This document shows positions 34,314 through 43,879 of a DNA stretch of 64,000 nt, piece by piece. The DNA is from Takakia lepidozioides (taxonomy: Eukaryota; Streptophyta; Takakiopsida; Takakiales; Takakiaceae). The stretch is taken from contig CM060732.1 in assembly GCA_030704615.1 (NCBI GenBank), positions 81,243,171-81,307,170 of the forward strand, given 5' to 3'. Position 1 is the first letter of the stretch. Every line of letters begins with the position of its first letter. The notes under the pieces are model-generated. The model did no database searches. It was not told the DNA's origin and saw nothing but the letters and a program-made list of their open reading frames with translations. A program made the translations under genes and the position numbers.

Positions 34314-35050
34314 CCATGTGTTGTACTAGAAGTAAGTACAATGATAGTAACAAGAAGTAAGGCCAAACTAATACCTCCAGTAGAAGAGGAAGAAGATGAT
34401 AATGGAAGTGGCAATGATATGCCTGAAGATGAAGAGACTTGGAAAGATGAGAGGGAACTGCACAAGGAAGTGGCAGATACTATAAGGGAAATGCAGAAGA
34501 GTACTGATATTCCTGTGGCAGATTCCTCTGATTCGGATGGAGAAAAAGAAGGGAGTGAGGAAGAAAGGAAAAAAGAAGATGCAGACATGCAAAGTAATGA
34601 AGAGACTTTGGCTGCAGTAATATGTCAGACCAAAGCAGAAATTACCATTGGACAGCTATTAGCTGTGGCACCTTATTGTAGGCACAGGCTGTATCAAGCA
34701 ATCAATCGAATTGCCCAAGAGACAGGAAACACAGACCTGAACAGCAAGGTGACCAGTTATAATGTGAAGCCGGAAGGGCGAGAAACAGTCATGGACTTTG
34801 ATGATTCTATGCCAGTAATCCAATTGAGAATTGGAAGCACAGAACTAACTGATGTACTGATAGATGGTGGTTCTGGAGTAAATATCATGACAGACCAATT
34901 AAGGAAGAAGCTTGGTCTAAGTAACATGAAACCAGCCCCATTTACAGTAACAATGGCAGATCAAAGAAGTGTACAGCCATTGGGTTTAATAAGAGGAGTT
35001 AAGATACAGATACATAAAATGATCTTTATGATCACAGTAACTGTATTAAA
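34314..35050 (+). CDS. Gypsy polyprotein: linker and aspartic protease
   Basis: Starts near MIVTRSKAKLIPPVEEEEDD, a basic-then-acidic linker with clusters of D and E, and continues to the protease: MPVIQLRIGSTELTDVLIDG, then GSGVNIM, with the active-site Asp in L-I-D-G-G-S. It then reads FTVTMADQRSVQPLGLIRGV. The protease would cut the gypsy polyprotein. Frame phase shifts at the A run 35048-35051, where one A fewer than expected moves the reading into the phase starting MDEVMEAYSLLLGRPWLK. Upstream, the open frame runs without a stop into the LINE RNase H (from 33696), a chance fusion at the junction. Confidence 0.8.
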
Positions 35051-36127
35051 ATGGATGAAGTCATGGAGGCTTACTCCTTATTATTGGGACGTCCGTGGCT
35101 GAAACAGGCCAGGGTATTCCATGACTGGAATTCTCAGTTACTAACCGTGCATAATGGGATACACGAGATACAAATTACCACAAAGAAATCTAGTAGATTA
35201 CCTGCTACAAGAAGACCTCGAGGAGTCAGAGAGTATGACTGGAGAGGAGGACTGGATGAAGAGCAGAAAGCTACCCTATTTGCTGCACACCCAGAGTGGG
35301 AGCAGGTTGCAGAGATGCGGCTGGAAAGCCTAAGTTGTTTGAGAGGTATCTGCTGTGGTGTAGTGACAGCAACACCAACTGAAGAGGAAACCAGCATTTA
35401 CCCATCACATTTCTATGAAGAAAGAGAAGGAGAAATAGAAATCCTAGAAGAACCAGCCACTGTGAGCTTACAGGATGAAGTGGTGACTGGTTGGACAATC
35501 ACAGCTGATGAGCAGGTGAGGGAAGTAAATGTGGGAACTAAGGAGGAACCGAGGATGGTGAAAGTAGGAGCTGATTTGGAGCCGGAATTCTTCGAAGAAG
35601 CTAAAAGCTTGTTCATCAAATACAGAGATGTATTTGCTTGGAGCTATGAGGATCTAAAAGGGATACCACCTGAAGTCTGTCAGCATAAGATTGAACTGGA
35701 ACCAGGGTCAGTACCAATCAAGCAGGCGAGGTATAGAATGAATCCCAACTACGCACAGAAGGTTGGAGAAGAGATAAAGAAGTTGGCTGAGGCTAAGTTT
35801 ATATACCCAATAGAGTATACAACTTGGTTGTCACCCATTGTTATAGTTCCCAAGAAGAATGGCAAACTAAGAGTATGTGTGAACTATAAGAAGCTGAATG
35901 CTTGTACGAAGAAAGATCCTTTCCCTTTGCCATTCACAGAAGCAGTATTAGACACTGTGGCAGGCCATGAGATGTACTCATTCATGGATGGCTTCAGTGG
36001 TTATAATCAAGTGCAAGTGGCAGAAGAAGACCAAGGAAAACAGCTTTCATCACAGACTGGGGGGCTTATGCATACAAAGTCATGCCCTTTGGACTTTGTA
36101 ATGCACCAGCGACCTTTCAGAGAGTGA
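35051..36127 (+). CDS. Gypsy polyprotein: region between protease and RT, and fingers of RT
   Basis: Begins MDEVMEAYSLLLGRPWLKQA, the usual end of the protease region, then a spacer with REYDWRGGLDEEQKA. The RT starts around KYRDVFAWSYEDLKGIPPEV and shows YTTWLSPIVIVPKKNGKLRV, CVNYKKLNACTKKDPFPLPF and MYSFMDGFSGYNQVQVAEED (motif A Asp). At 36037-36040 an A run one base short puts the rest out of frame, so this frame ends at 36127 in unrelated residues while the true RT continues at 36082. Confidence 0.85.
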   Translation: MDEVMEAYSLLLGRPWLKQARVFHDWNSQLLTVHNGIHEIQITTKKSSRLPATRRPRGVREYDWRGGLDEEQKATLFAAHPEWEQVAEMRLESLSCLRGICCGVVTATPTEEETSIYPSHFYEEREGEIEILEEPATVSLQDEVVTGWTITADEQVREVNVGTKEEPRMVKVGADLEPEFFEEAKSLFIKYRDVFAWSYEDLKGIPPEVCQHKIELEPGSVPIKQARYRMNPNYAQKVGEEIKKLAEAKFIYPIEYTTWLSPIVIVPKKNGKLRVCVNYKKLNACTKKDPFPLPFTEAVLDTVAGHEMYSFMDGFSGYNQVQVAEEDQGKQLSSQTGGLMHTKSCPLDFVMHQRPFRE

Positions 36128-38286
36128 TAAGTGAATCTTTTCATGAGTATCTGGATGATTTCATGCAGGTATTCTTGGATGATTTCAGTGTGTACAGCTC
36201 TAAGAGTGAGCACTTGCATAAATTGGAGTTATGTTTGGCCAGATGCAGGATGAGAGGTCTGGGCCTGAATCCAGAGAAGTGTACTTTCTGTGTGAACTCA
36301 GGGGTGCTTCTGGGACACATTGTGTGTAAGAAGGGACTCCTTGTGGATCCCAGAAAGACAGAGTCCATTAAAGCCTCTCCACCACCAGTGAATGTTAAAA
36401 GTCTACGGAGATTCCTTGGGCAAACCAGTTATTACAGGAGATTTGTCAAAAGGTATGCACAAATAGCAGCACCATTGAGCAAACTACTGAAGAAAGATGC
36501 AGTGTTTGCCTGGACAGCTGAATGTCAACAGGCATTTGAGGAACTTACACTGTCAGTAACAACTACACCTGTGCTGATTAACCCTCACTGGCATGTAGTA
36601 TTCCATGTTCACTGCGATGCATCAGGAGAAGCGTTGGGAGCGGTGTTAGCCCAGAATGTTACAGGGAATATAGATTCACCTGTGTACTATGCTAGCCGGT
36701 TGATGAACAGTGCTGAGAGGAACTATAGCACAACGGAAAGAGAAGCATTGGCAATGATCTATGCAGTGAAGAAATTCAGGCATTACCTGTTGGGCAAGAA
36801 GTTTATGTTCTATGTGGATCACCAGGCTCTGATATACCTGGTAAACAAACCTCTGATAAGCGGAAGAATAGCAAGATGGTTGATAATCTTGCACGAGTTT
36901 GAGTTCGAGGTTGTTTACAAGCCTGGGAGACTGCATCTTGTGGCGGATCATTTGTCACGATTGTCAACAGGAGAACCAGCCACAGGAATAGATGATCAAT
37001 TACCAGATGCGAGTCTCTTTGCAGTGGAGGTGCAAGGAAGTGCAGATGACTGGTTAGATTGGCAGTGGCCAATCAGATACTACCTTGCTCATGGTCAGTG
37101 CCCACCTAGTTATGGTAAGGAGCAGAGGAAGAGAATCGCTATCAAAGCTTTACCTTATACTATGGTAGGAAGCAGAATGTATAAGTTAGGACCTGATGGA
37201 GTACTAAAACGATGCTTGTACCACCATGAAGTAAATAAAGTTTTGGCGGAAGTTCATAAAGGAGTGGCTGGAGGTCATTTTGGAGAAGAGACTACCAGTA
37301 GAAAGATACTACTCGCAGGATACTGGTGGCCTACTTTGTTCAAAGATGTACACGAGTATTGTCAGAAGTGTGATGAATGTCAGAGGCTAGGACCTTTGCA
37401 GAGATCTGGAAGGATGGCCTTGCATCCTACAATGCCTACGGAACCATTTCAGAAATGGGGACTAGACTTTGTTGGACCAATTAACCCACCATCCAAGAAT
37501 ACACGAAACAGGTACATAATTACAGCCACTGATTATACTACAAAGTGGGTGGAAGCTAAAGCTTTGAGGGACAACACAGCCAAGTCCACAGCAAGGTTCC
37601 TGTACGAGAACATACTTACACGATTTGGCTGTCCCTTAGAATTTATCAGTGATCAAGGAAGTCACTTCATGAATGAGACCATTGAGTTGTTGACTAAAGA
37701 GTTTATGATTGTGCATAGAAAGAGTACAACATATTACCCACAGGGTAATGGGCAGGCAGAGGCTACCAACAAAATACTATGTACTATCTTGGCTAAGATA
37801 GTCAATGCAAACAGAACGGATTGGGATACAAAGCTGCTGACAGCTTTGTGGTCATACAGGACTTCATATAAAGTCACCACTAAGTATACACCATTCCAAT
37901 TAGTTTATGGTATGGAAGCCTTACTTCCAGTGGAATTCCTGTTACCTACCATGAGAACGGAGTGGGGAAAAAGAATGGAATTGCAAGACTCCATCAAGGT
38001 CAGGAAACATGAATTATACCATGTGGAAGAAGTACGTGCTGATGCAGCTGATAATATGACCAGAATTCAGATGAAGCGAAAGGAACAGTTTGATGAAGGC
38101 AAGTTAAAGACTTTTAAGACGGGGATTTGGTTCTATGGTTGCAGAAGAAAGGAAAGATTCAAGCTTCTAAGCTTAAATCACCATGGAAAGGACCTTATGT
38201 CATACAAAAGATGTATGATAACAACACCGCCATGTTACAAACCATTAACAAAGAAATGCTGGGAAGAGTCAATGCAAATAAGTTGA
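36082..38286 (+). CDS. Gypsy polyprotein: RT palm, RNase H and integrase
   Basis: RT resumes with MPFGLCNAPATFQRVISESF and the active site QVFLDDFSVYS. RNase H follows: FHVHCDASGEALGAVLAQN, NYSTTEREALAMIYAVKKF, FMFYVDHQALIYL. Integrase comes next: an HHCC zinc-binding domain (H-K-G-V-A-G-G-H-F ... C-Q-K-C-D-E-C) and the core with WGLDFVGP (D), EFISDQGSHF (D) and YYPQGNGQAEATNK (E), all three catalytic residues. The 734-codon frame leaves phase at the G run 38121-38124, one base short; the real C-terminus continues at 38127. The encoded enzymes copy and insert the element. Apart from the homopolymer breaks it looks intact. Confidence 0.92.
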   Translation: MPFGLCNAPATFQRVISESFHEYLDDFMQVFLDDFSVYSSKSEHLHKLELCLARCRMRGLGLNPEKCTFCVNSGVLLGHIVCKKGLLVDPRKTESIKASPPPVNVKSLRRFLGQTSYYRRFVKRYAQIAAPLSKLLKKDAVFAWTAECQQAFEELTLSVTTTPVLINPHWHVVFHVHCDASGEALGAVLAQNVTGNIDSPVYYASRLMNSAERNYSTTEREALAMIYAVKKFRHYLLGKKFMFYVDHQALIYLVNKPLISGRIARWLIILHEFEFEVVYKPGRLHLVADHLSRLSTGEPATGIDDQLPDASLFAVEVQGSADDWLDWQWPIRYYLAHGQCPPSYGKEQRKRIAIKALPYTMVGSRMYKLGPDGVLKRCLYHHEVNKVLAEVHKGVAGGHFGEETTSRKILLAGYWWPTLFKDVHEYCQKCDECQRLGPLQRSGRMALHPTMPTEPFQKWGLDFVGPINPPSKNTRNRYIITATDYTTKWVEAKALRDNTAKSTARFLYENILTRFGCPLEFISDQGSHFMNETIELLTKEFMIVHRKSTTYYPQGNGQAEATNKILCTILAKIVNANRTDWDTKLLTALWSYRTSYKVTTKYTPFQLVYGMEALLPVEFLLPTMRTEWGKRMELQDSIKVRKHELYHVEEVRADAADNMTRIQMKRKEQFDEGKLKTFKTGIWFYGCRRKERFKLLSLNHHGKDLMSYKRCMITTPPCYKPLTKKCWEESMQIS

Positions 38287-38678
38287 AGGGGTACAGTGGT
38301 ATCCATGACAAACCCTTGCAGCATGATTTGCATGTTGAACCGCAAGAGCAGTCACGGGCTGCACCAGTGTTACGAACGGAGTATGGAGCACTTGTCGCTA
38401 GGCCCAGCATATATGACCAGGGCGGGCAAAACAAACGTGACACAGCCTATCACAGCCCATCAAGGCAAAGCACAGCCTATCACAGCCCATCACGGCGCAA
38501 CACAGCCTATCACAGCCCATCACAACGTGACACAGCCTATCACAGCCCACCACAGCGTGACACAGCCTATCACAACCTACCACAGCGTGTCACAGCCTAT
38601 CACAGCTTACCACAGTGCATCACAGCCTATCACAGCTTACCACAGTGTCACAGCCTATCACAGCGTAACACAGTATGA
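38127..38678 (+). CDS. Gypsy integrase C-terminus (GPY/F module) with 10-residue repeat tail
   Basis: Continues integrase as MVLWLQKKGKIQASKLKSPW, then KGPYVIQKMYDNNTAMLQ, the GPY/F module common in Ty3/gypsy integrases. After about 90 residues comes a tail of seven imperfect ten-residue repeats (TAYHSPSRQS, TAYHSPSRRN, TAYHSPSQRD and so on) encoded by a 30-bp minisatellite. No chromodomain is present. Whether the repeats are really translated is unknown; the frame is open through them and stops at 38676-38678. Confidence 0.8.
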   Translation: MVLWLQKKGKIQASKLKSPWKGPYVIQKMYDNNTAMLQTINKEMLGRVNANKLKGYSGIHDKPLQHDLHVEPQEQSRAAPVLRTEYGALVARPSIYDQGGQNKRDTAYHSPSRQSTAYHSPSRRNTAYHSPSQRDTAYHSPPQRDTAYHNLPQRVTAYHSLPQCITAYHSLPQCHSLSQRNTV

Positions 38679-38705
38679 CACAGCCTGTCACAGCTCAACA
38701 CAGCC
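38430..38705. repeat. 30-bp minisatellite with CACAGCCTATCACAGC core
   Basis: About eight imperfect copies of CACAGCCTATCACAGCCCAT plus a variable ten-base remainder. Later copies change CCC to TTAC and finally shorten. All three plus frames stay open through most of it, so several overlapping ORFs (38296-39063 and a minus-strand one) are by-products. Confidence 0.95.
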
Positions 38706-39059
38706 TACTAAAGTTACACGATCCATAGAATCAGTGACAAGTGGACGCATAATAACTTCAGGAAAATGGCTGACGGAAGAGAAAACGGAAATTACTTTAA
38801 AAATAGACACGTGGAGGTCAGGGCGCGACACACAGCCGAGAAGGAAGTGCAAGAACAGGTGTCAAAAAGAAAGAGGACAAGAACGGCCGTCAAAAGGAAT
38901 GAAAGGCGGGCCCATTAATGAATACGGAAAAAGGGAAACGGAACGAACGGCAAGTACAGAAAAGCGGAATTCTTGTCACATGTGTGATCCTAGTGGACTA
39001 TCCAACAGGGAAAGTCCACTAAAGAAAACCAGAGAAAGGATCAAGAAAAGGGAGGGAAA
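38706..39059 (+). other. Gypsy internal spacer between integrase and the extra ORF
   Basis: A purine-rich stretch (aagaaagaggacaagaacgg, gaaaaccagagaaaggatca). The plus frame from 38296 stays open to 39063 with a Lys/Glu/Arg-rich product of no known type. I do not regard it as a supported gene. It may hold the leader of the downstream ORF. Confidence 0.4.
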
Positions 39060-42000
39060 TTGAGCGCAAGAGGCGGCGTCGTTCTGAGTAACGGGCGTCT
39101 CGACGGGACAGACCATCAATGCTATAGCTTGGAAACTATGGAGGAACTAACAGACTATACGCTCGCAATATTACTTACGCAGTGGCATAGACACGAAAGG
39201 ACAGAGCGGAGCTTTTCTCTTGAGCGATGCTTGCAAGCCCCGCAGGCTTACAAGAAATTACCCATAGCTTTCTGCGGCAACCATACGTTTATGCTTTGTG
39301 CACTACAGGCATTCCTGCAGTTGTTACAGCCAAAACAGTTCTGTGAGTCTAAAATGAAGAGAGTGAGAGGAATGGAGGAAATCAGGGTGAAGAGCACCAC
39401 AATTCTGCAGAAACAAACGATTGCTACCCCACAGGCGATACAGATACTGGAGGAGCTGAGATTGCAAGGATTGCAAAGCCTAGATTGGACATACACCATA
39501 GACAGTACATGTTACAATTTTTGCAGAACTTTGAGCCAAGGACAGGAACAACAACGGTGAAGGGAGTTGAATTAATGATTACTCCCCTATACCTCCAGCA
39601 ATTGTTTCGATTGCCAGCAGGTCAGGTGCATGTGGAGGAACACAGGGCAAGACTGCAAATAGGGGACTTATTCCAAGAAGGGAGTTTCTTTAAAACTCAG
39701 GGTTATGCTTGTACCAAGGCTGTGTACCCAGGGTTAAAAGAGGTAGGCCAGGTATTGAACGTTCTGATTGCCATGAAACAGAACCAACAGTATTTGAGCA
39801 GATCCTTCACGGAGGAAATACTCAAAGGCCTGAAGGGACAAGAGGTACAATGGGCGGACATAATGTACAACGCACTGGTAGAGGAGATGAAAAGATTACA
39901 AGGTACTACCGCAAAGTCTCCTATCATAGTGTCTGGCCCAATCATTGCTCAAATAATCCTTGATTCTGGCATACTTGATGCGCAAGAAAGAAAGGAAATG
40001 GGAGTGTTTGAGCCAGAAACAACTGCAATGGAAGAGCAAGGCTCTTCACACAGTGAGGGTGGACTAGCAGGGCAACCCGAGACTAAGAGGCAGAGACGGG
40101 GAAAGACTGTAGTGGCGGATCCACTGGCTTCACGGATTCCGCATGATAATGTTTCCCAAGCTCATGGCCAGGAAGGGGCACAGCAGCACAGAGAAATGCT
40201 ATTACTGGAAGCAGGACCTTCAGAGAGGGAGGAGGAAGTTACTTCTGTATCACAACCATCACAGCCAGCTGATCGACTTGTCACAAGGTCACAAGTTATC
40301 CATGCAGCTCAACCAGAAATAATTGATTTGGAAAGAGAAGGGTTAGATATTCCAACTACAGAACAGATAGTGGCAGAAATGGAGAAGGGGGACCTTCTCT
40401 ATGAATATTCTGGTCTGGTCAAGGAGACAGAGATCCCAGAGGTGCAACAGTTGCCCAAGGGAAATCCTGAGGTGCATATAATACACACACCTGTGTCGGA
40501 GGTACCACAGGCGGAAGGTCATGACACTGTAGCACCGGTGATAGATGAAGTAGTTCAGGAAGAAAATCCGGTGGGACAATGGCCTGAATGGTTCGTGAGA
40601 CATCACACTGTTGAAGATCAGGAGGAACAGCAGCAACCTCACCATGATGACCCTCAACAGGCAATGCTGATGAGTTCCATAGGCAGGACACTTAATTTGT
40701 TGGGGACTTATGTCAAATCCCATGTTCCAATTACCCAATTGACAGCCTTGAGAGAGGAACTCAGGAAGGAGTTTGAGGCTCGACTAGCCACTGAGTGTGC
40801 AAACAAGGTCGATGAAGAGGTCACTCTCAAGATGAAGCAGGACTTGGGAAATACAGAAATGGCTTTGCAATTGGCCAAGGAACAATTGATTGAGGCAGGC
40901 CTCGCGCAAGACCAGTTGCACGAAGCACATAAGCAACAGCTATACCAAATGCAGGTGCAGCATGAAAGCAAGTTGCAAGAAGTGAATGCACTACATACGG
41001 AGTTGCAGACAGTGCATGACAGGATGGCGATACAATGTGCTACATTCACAACTATGCTTGACCAATCTACAAAAGAAATAAACAGTCAAGCGGAAAAATG
41101 TACGAAGGCAGAAGAAGAGAATGTTGAGCAAATGAAGCTCATTGTCGATATGAAGAATACAATCTGTCGCAATGAAGATACTTTCAAGCAATACAGGCAG
41201 ATTGAAGCTGATCAAGAGAAGCACATCGTGGAGTTGCAACAAACCATCATGGCCAATAGAAATGAAATCGCGGTCAATAACAAGGCTTGGAAGGAAGCCA
41301 ATAATCTACTTGCTGCTTATGCGCAATTGGTTGAACCTCAGGCGAAGCGCATGGAGGCTTTACAACAGCAGTTGGAATTGTACAAGCTAAGAGAGGAGCA
41401 AACTCTCAGGGGAACCACAAGCAACTTGGTGGATAACAGCCTTATGCAGGTCTGGTTAGCACAAGGGCCAGTAGAGGGCAAAGCACCACGAAAGCTCACC
41501 CAAAGCGAGATGAATGAGCTCAGGCTGCAGGTGCAGAACATTGCCACAACTACTATAGACAATGTCTATAGTAGGATAGCAGAGTTACAAGAGGATGTAG
41601 ACGGACTGCAGACTCAAGTGGAAGACCTCACTTCAAACATCGACAAAAGAGTCTATATCCCTCAGGAACAGCTAATGGCTTCTTATTTACAAGCCAGAAC
41701 TTTGGCTTTTCAGTCTTCACAGGAGGTGCAGGAGATGCCAATGATACAAGAGCCAGTACCACCACCACCACAACAAGTCACTGTACCAGTAGCTGAACCT
41801 GTGGTTACTACAACCACACCACAGCCACCACAGCCGGAGGTATGGGGCAATGCCGCTTTTAACCCACCTAAAACTCCAGCTGCAAGGGAGTACAGTAGGG
41901 CTATGATTATGCCCTTCAACCAAATTCCCATCATGTTGGATTTGGCTTGGAAAGAATTTAGTCCTCCGCAGTCATTCGCACATTACTACCAAATCATGCG

Positions 42001-42163
42001 TATTTGGCTGCCAGTGGCAACTAGGACTAAAGTTCTTCCGAACAATCGACATATTGAAGATCATCACTTTGCACAATACTGGCACGAGGCAGGTACCATG
42101 TTGAGGGAATTATTGCTTTCCAGGTTGTACATGGACTCATTTATACCAAGACCAAGGAGGTAG
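39060..42163 (+). CDS. Extra gypsy ORF: large coiled-coil protein, one frame break
   Basis: Two plus-strand frames, 39060-39560 and 39485-42163 (892 codons), read as one protein of over 1,000 residues interrupted at the T run 39518-39522, one T short. The N-terminal 350 residues are globular (MEELTDYTLAILLTQWHRHE; ELMITPLYLQQLFRLPAGQV), with a distant feel of the plant mobile domain that accompanies some gypsy and MULE elements. A low-complexity Glu/Gln/Pro region follows, then long coiled coils from about residue 400 to 760 of the second frame (AKEQLIEAGLAQDQLHEAHK; EALQQQLELYKLREEQTL), a Pro run (PVPPPPQQVTVP) and a short globular C-terminus. No transmembrane segment, so not envelope-like. 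Function unknown; a capsid-like role is possible. Confidence 0.7.
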
Positions 42164-42174
42164 CAAGTATTGTC

Positions 42175-42903
42175 ATGGGATGCGGGTTATACTACGCTGC
42201 TTGTTTTCTGGTACGTTACCACATTGAGCAACAAAAGATGCAAACACGCTTTCTGAGTTATTCCAGTGGAGATCATTGGGTATTACCTTCGGTGCCACCT
42301 CATATGTACCTATATGACCCAAAAGTTATGATGCAAAAGGATTCTCAAATTCGTTCATGGTTTCAAGCGGCCTGGAACCATTTGTCAACACAGAAATTCG
42401 GCATTGATGACATTTTCTATAAGGGACATGTGGCATGGAAATACTTGCACGCTGCACCAGTAATTGGTACCCCACTCACCTGGACAGACAAGGAGCTCAG
42501 TGTCTACACCAATTTTGCTGTTCAGCGGTTACACCAAGTTGTAAAATACAAACTTCCAGACATGGTAGGACAGCATTGTATGCCCCAGATGATTCCACAA
42601 AAAGTTCGAAAATTAAAACACCTGAGAGGCGATGAGGATTCTGATACAACTGTTTCTTCACCGAATTCTTTTGACATGGGAGAAGACTATGCAGTTCAGA
42701 TGGCAGAAAAGAAGCGACGGGGGTCTCCTATGCCGGAAAAGTTACCTCGATATCAGCCTCCAGAGGGCCTCACTTATCCAGGTAGTGATCAACCATCTCC
42801 GTCAACCAGAGACAGACCTCGGGCTCGTACACACAGTCCGCCACGAAACTCTCAACGTCAAAAAGGTGCTCACTCACAAAGGTTTGCTAATCGAAATCAG
42901 TAA
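42175..42903 (+). CDS. C-terminal continuation of the extra gypsy ORF
   Basis: A 242-codon frame starting MGCGLYYAACFLVRYHIEQQ. The same phase is open upstream as VVHGLIYTKTKEVASIV and overlaps the end of the previous frame, so the two are probably one protein with a frameshift near 42110-42130. The end is basic and Ser/Pro/Arg-rich (STRDRPRARTHSPPRNSQRQ), fit for nucleic-acid binding. The stop at 42901 lies 40 bases before the LTR, right at the polypurine tract, as for the last ORF of an LTR element. Confidence 0.65.
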   Translation: MGCGLYYAACFLVRYHIEQQKMQTRFLSYSSGDHWVLPSVPPHMYLYDPKVMMQKDSQIRSWFQAAWNHLSTQKFGIDDIFYKGHVAWKYLHAAPVIGTPLTWTDKELSVYTNFAVQRLHQVVKYKLPDMVGQHCMPQMIPQKVRKLKHLRGDEDSDTTVSSPNSFDMGEDYAVQMAEKKRRGSPMPEKLPRYQPPEGLTYPGSDQPSPSTRDRPRARTHSPPRNSQRQKGAHSQRFANRNQ

Positions 42904-42925
42904 ACCGTGAGGACACGGCTTTTTG

Positions 42926-42941
42926 AGGGGGGAAGGGGTAA
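42926..42941 (+). promoter_or_regulatory. Polypurine tract of the gypsy element
   Basis: GAGGGGGGAAGGGG followed by TAA and the LTR start TGTTAGAGG. The tract primes plus-strand DNA synthesis in LTR elements. Its place directly after the last ORF and before TG supports the LTR boundary. Confidence 0.8.
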
Positions 42942-43714
42942 TGTTAGAGGACTGTCGGGGACTTAGACACTTATACGGGATCTGTAGGGTACCCTTAATT
43001 TTTGCACAGACTGAGACCAACACTGAGACCAACACTGAGACCAACAGGAGCCTTAGGGGTGACAGCAGCGCACTGTAGAGGGGGGTTACACAGCCCATCA
43101 CAGTCGTCACAGCCGACACAGCCAACACAGCCCGTCACAGTCGTCACAGCCGACACAGCCAACACAGCCCATCACAGTCGTCACAGCCGACACAGCCAAC
43201 ACAGCCCGTCACAGTCGTCACAGTCGTCACAGTCGTCACAGTCGTCACAGCCGACACAACCCGACACAGCCAACACAGCCACACAGCCAGTCACAGCCCG
43301 ACACAGCCAAACACAGTCGCACAGCCAGTCACAGCCCGTCACAATTTCACACAGCCAGTCACAGCTTGACACAGCTGTCACGATCATAGGGAACGGAGAG
43401 CAGGACAGGGAACGACTGTGGGGAACATGTTAGTTCACAGACGACGGTTAGTGAGGGAAACGGTTAGAACCACGGATAGGAAGATAAAGGGAAGAAACGG
43501 TGAATTGGGGATTGGGGATTCGGAGAAGGACTTCTTGGTCATGAAGGAGAGGGGATCGGGCAGAGATGAAGAACGGAAGTGAAGATAGAGAGATGATGAG
43601 TAGATGCTTGATATAAGGAAGGCTGTAATGATATTGTAGAGCAGATTAGAGACACAATGGCTTCGGCCTGATATCTGATAAATCATAATCGGATACTTTT
43701 ACGATACAATCACA
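42942..43714 (+). repeat. 3' LTR of the gypsy element (end approximate)
   Basis: Starts TGTTAGAGGACTGTCGGGG after the polypurine tract. No second LTR exists in the window to fix the end; the CA at 43713-43714 is one candidate. A weak TATA-like gatataagg lies near 43610. The first half holds the CACAG minisatellite. Confidence 0.6.
43085..43390. repeat. CACAGTCGTCACAGCCGACA minisatellite in the LTR
   Basis: Blocks of CACAGTCGTCACAGCCGACACAGCCAACACAGCCC, about 50 bp, repeat three times, followed by shorter CACAGTCGT and ACACAGCCAGTC units. The motif CACAGCC is shared with the 30-bp minisatellite at 38.4-38.7 kb of the same element. Confidence 0.95.
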
Positions 43715-43879
43715 CTGTGTAGAGAGATCTGAGTGAAGCTATGAAATGAATGGATGAGCTGATGGAATCCAATAGATTGATAAAGCAAACTGATACTTAA
43801 TTATCAATGGTAAGATAGCTAACATGAATACAAAAAGGGAAATAAATAGGAAACACCCCCATGATACACTAGCTGTAGG

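Larger units (their letters stand above)
34300..43714 (+). mobile_element. Ty3/gypsy LTR retrotransposon, 5'-truncated
   Basis: Order: protease, reverse transcriptase, RNase H, integrase, then a long extra coding region and a 3' LTR. The order RT-RNase H-integrase defines Ty3/gypsy. The protease motif LIDGGSGVNIM, the lack of a chromodomain after integrase and the extra 3' ORF suggest the Tat/Athila side of the family; that is a judgement, not a tree. The 5' LTR, primer-binding site and most or all of gag are missing because the LINE abuts directly at about 34.3 kb. The polypurine tract is at about 42926-42938 and the LTR starts with TG at 42942. The end at 43714 (cgatacaatcaca) is a guess. 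Confidence 0.85.

Noticed and set aside
38296-39063. 255-codon ORF across the gypsy minisatellite
   Set aside because: Out of phase with the integrase C-terminus; open because the repeat has no stops in several frames.
40343-41049. Minus-strand ORFs opposite the gypsy coiled-coil protein
   Set aside because: Cys- and Leu-rich shadows of the long plus-strand frame.
38430-43390. CRISPR-like direct repeats
   Set aside because: Units are contiguous with no unique spacers and lie in a eukaryotic retrotransposon.
43002-43433. 143-codon ORF inside the gypsy LTR
   Set aside because: Encoded by the CACAG repeat only; not a protein gene.
42942-43714. A full LTR pair for the gypsy element
   Set aside because: No second copy of the LTR start (TGTTAGAGGACTGTCGG) occurs upstream of 34.3 kb, so the element is taken as 5'-truncated.
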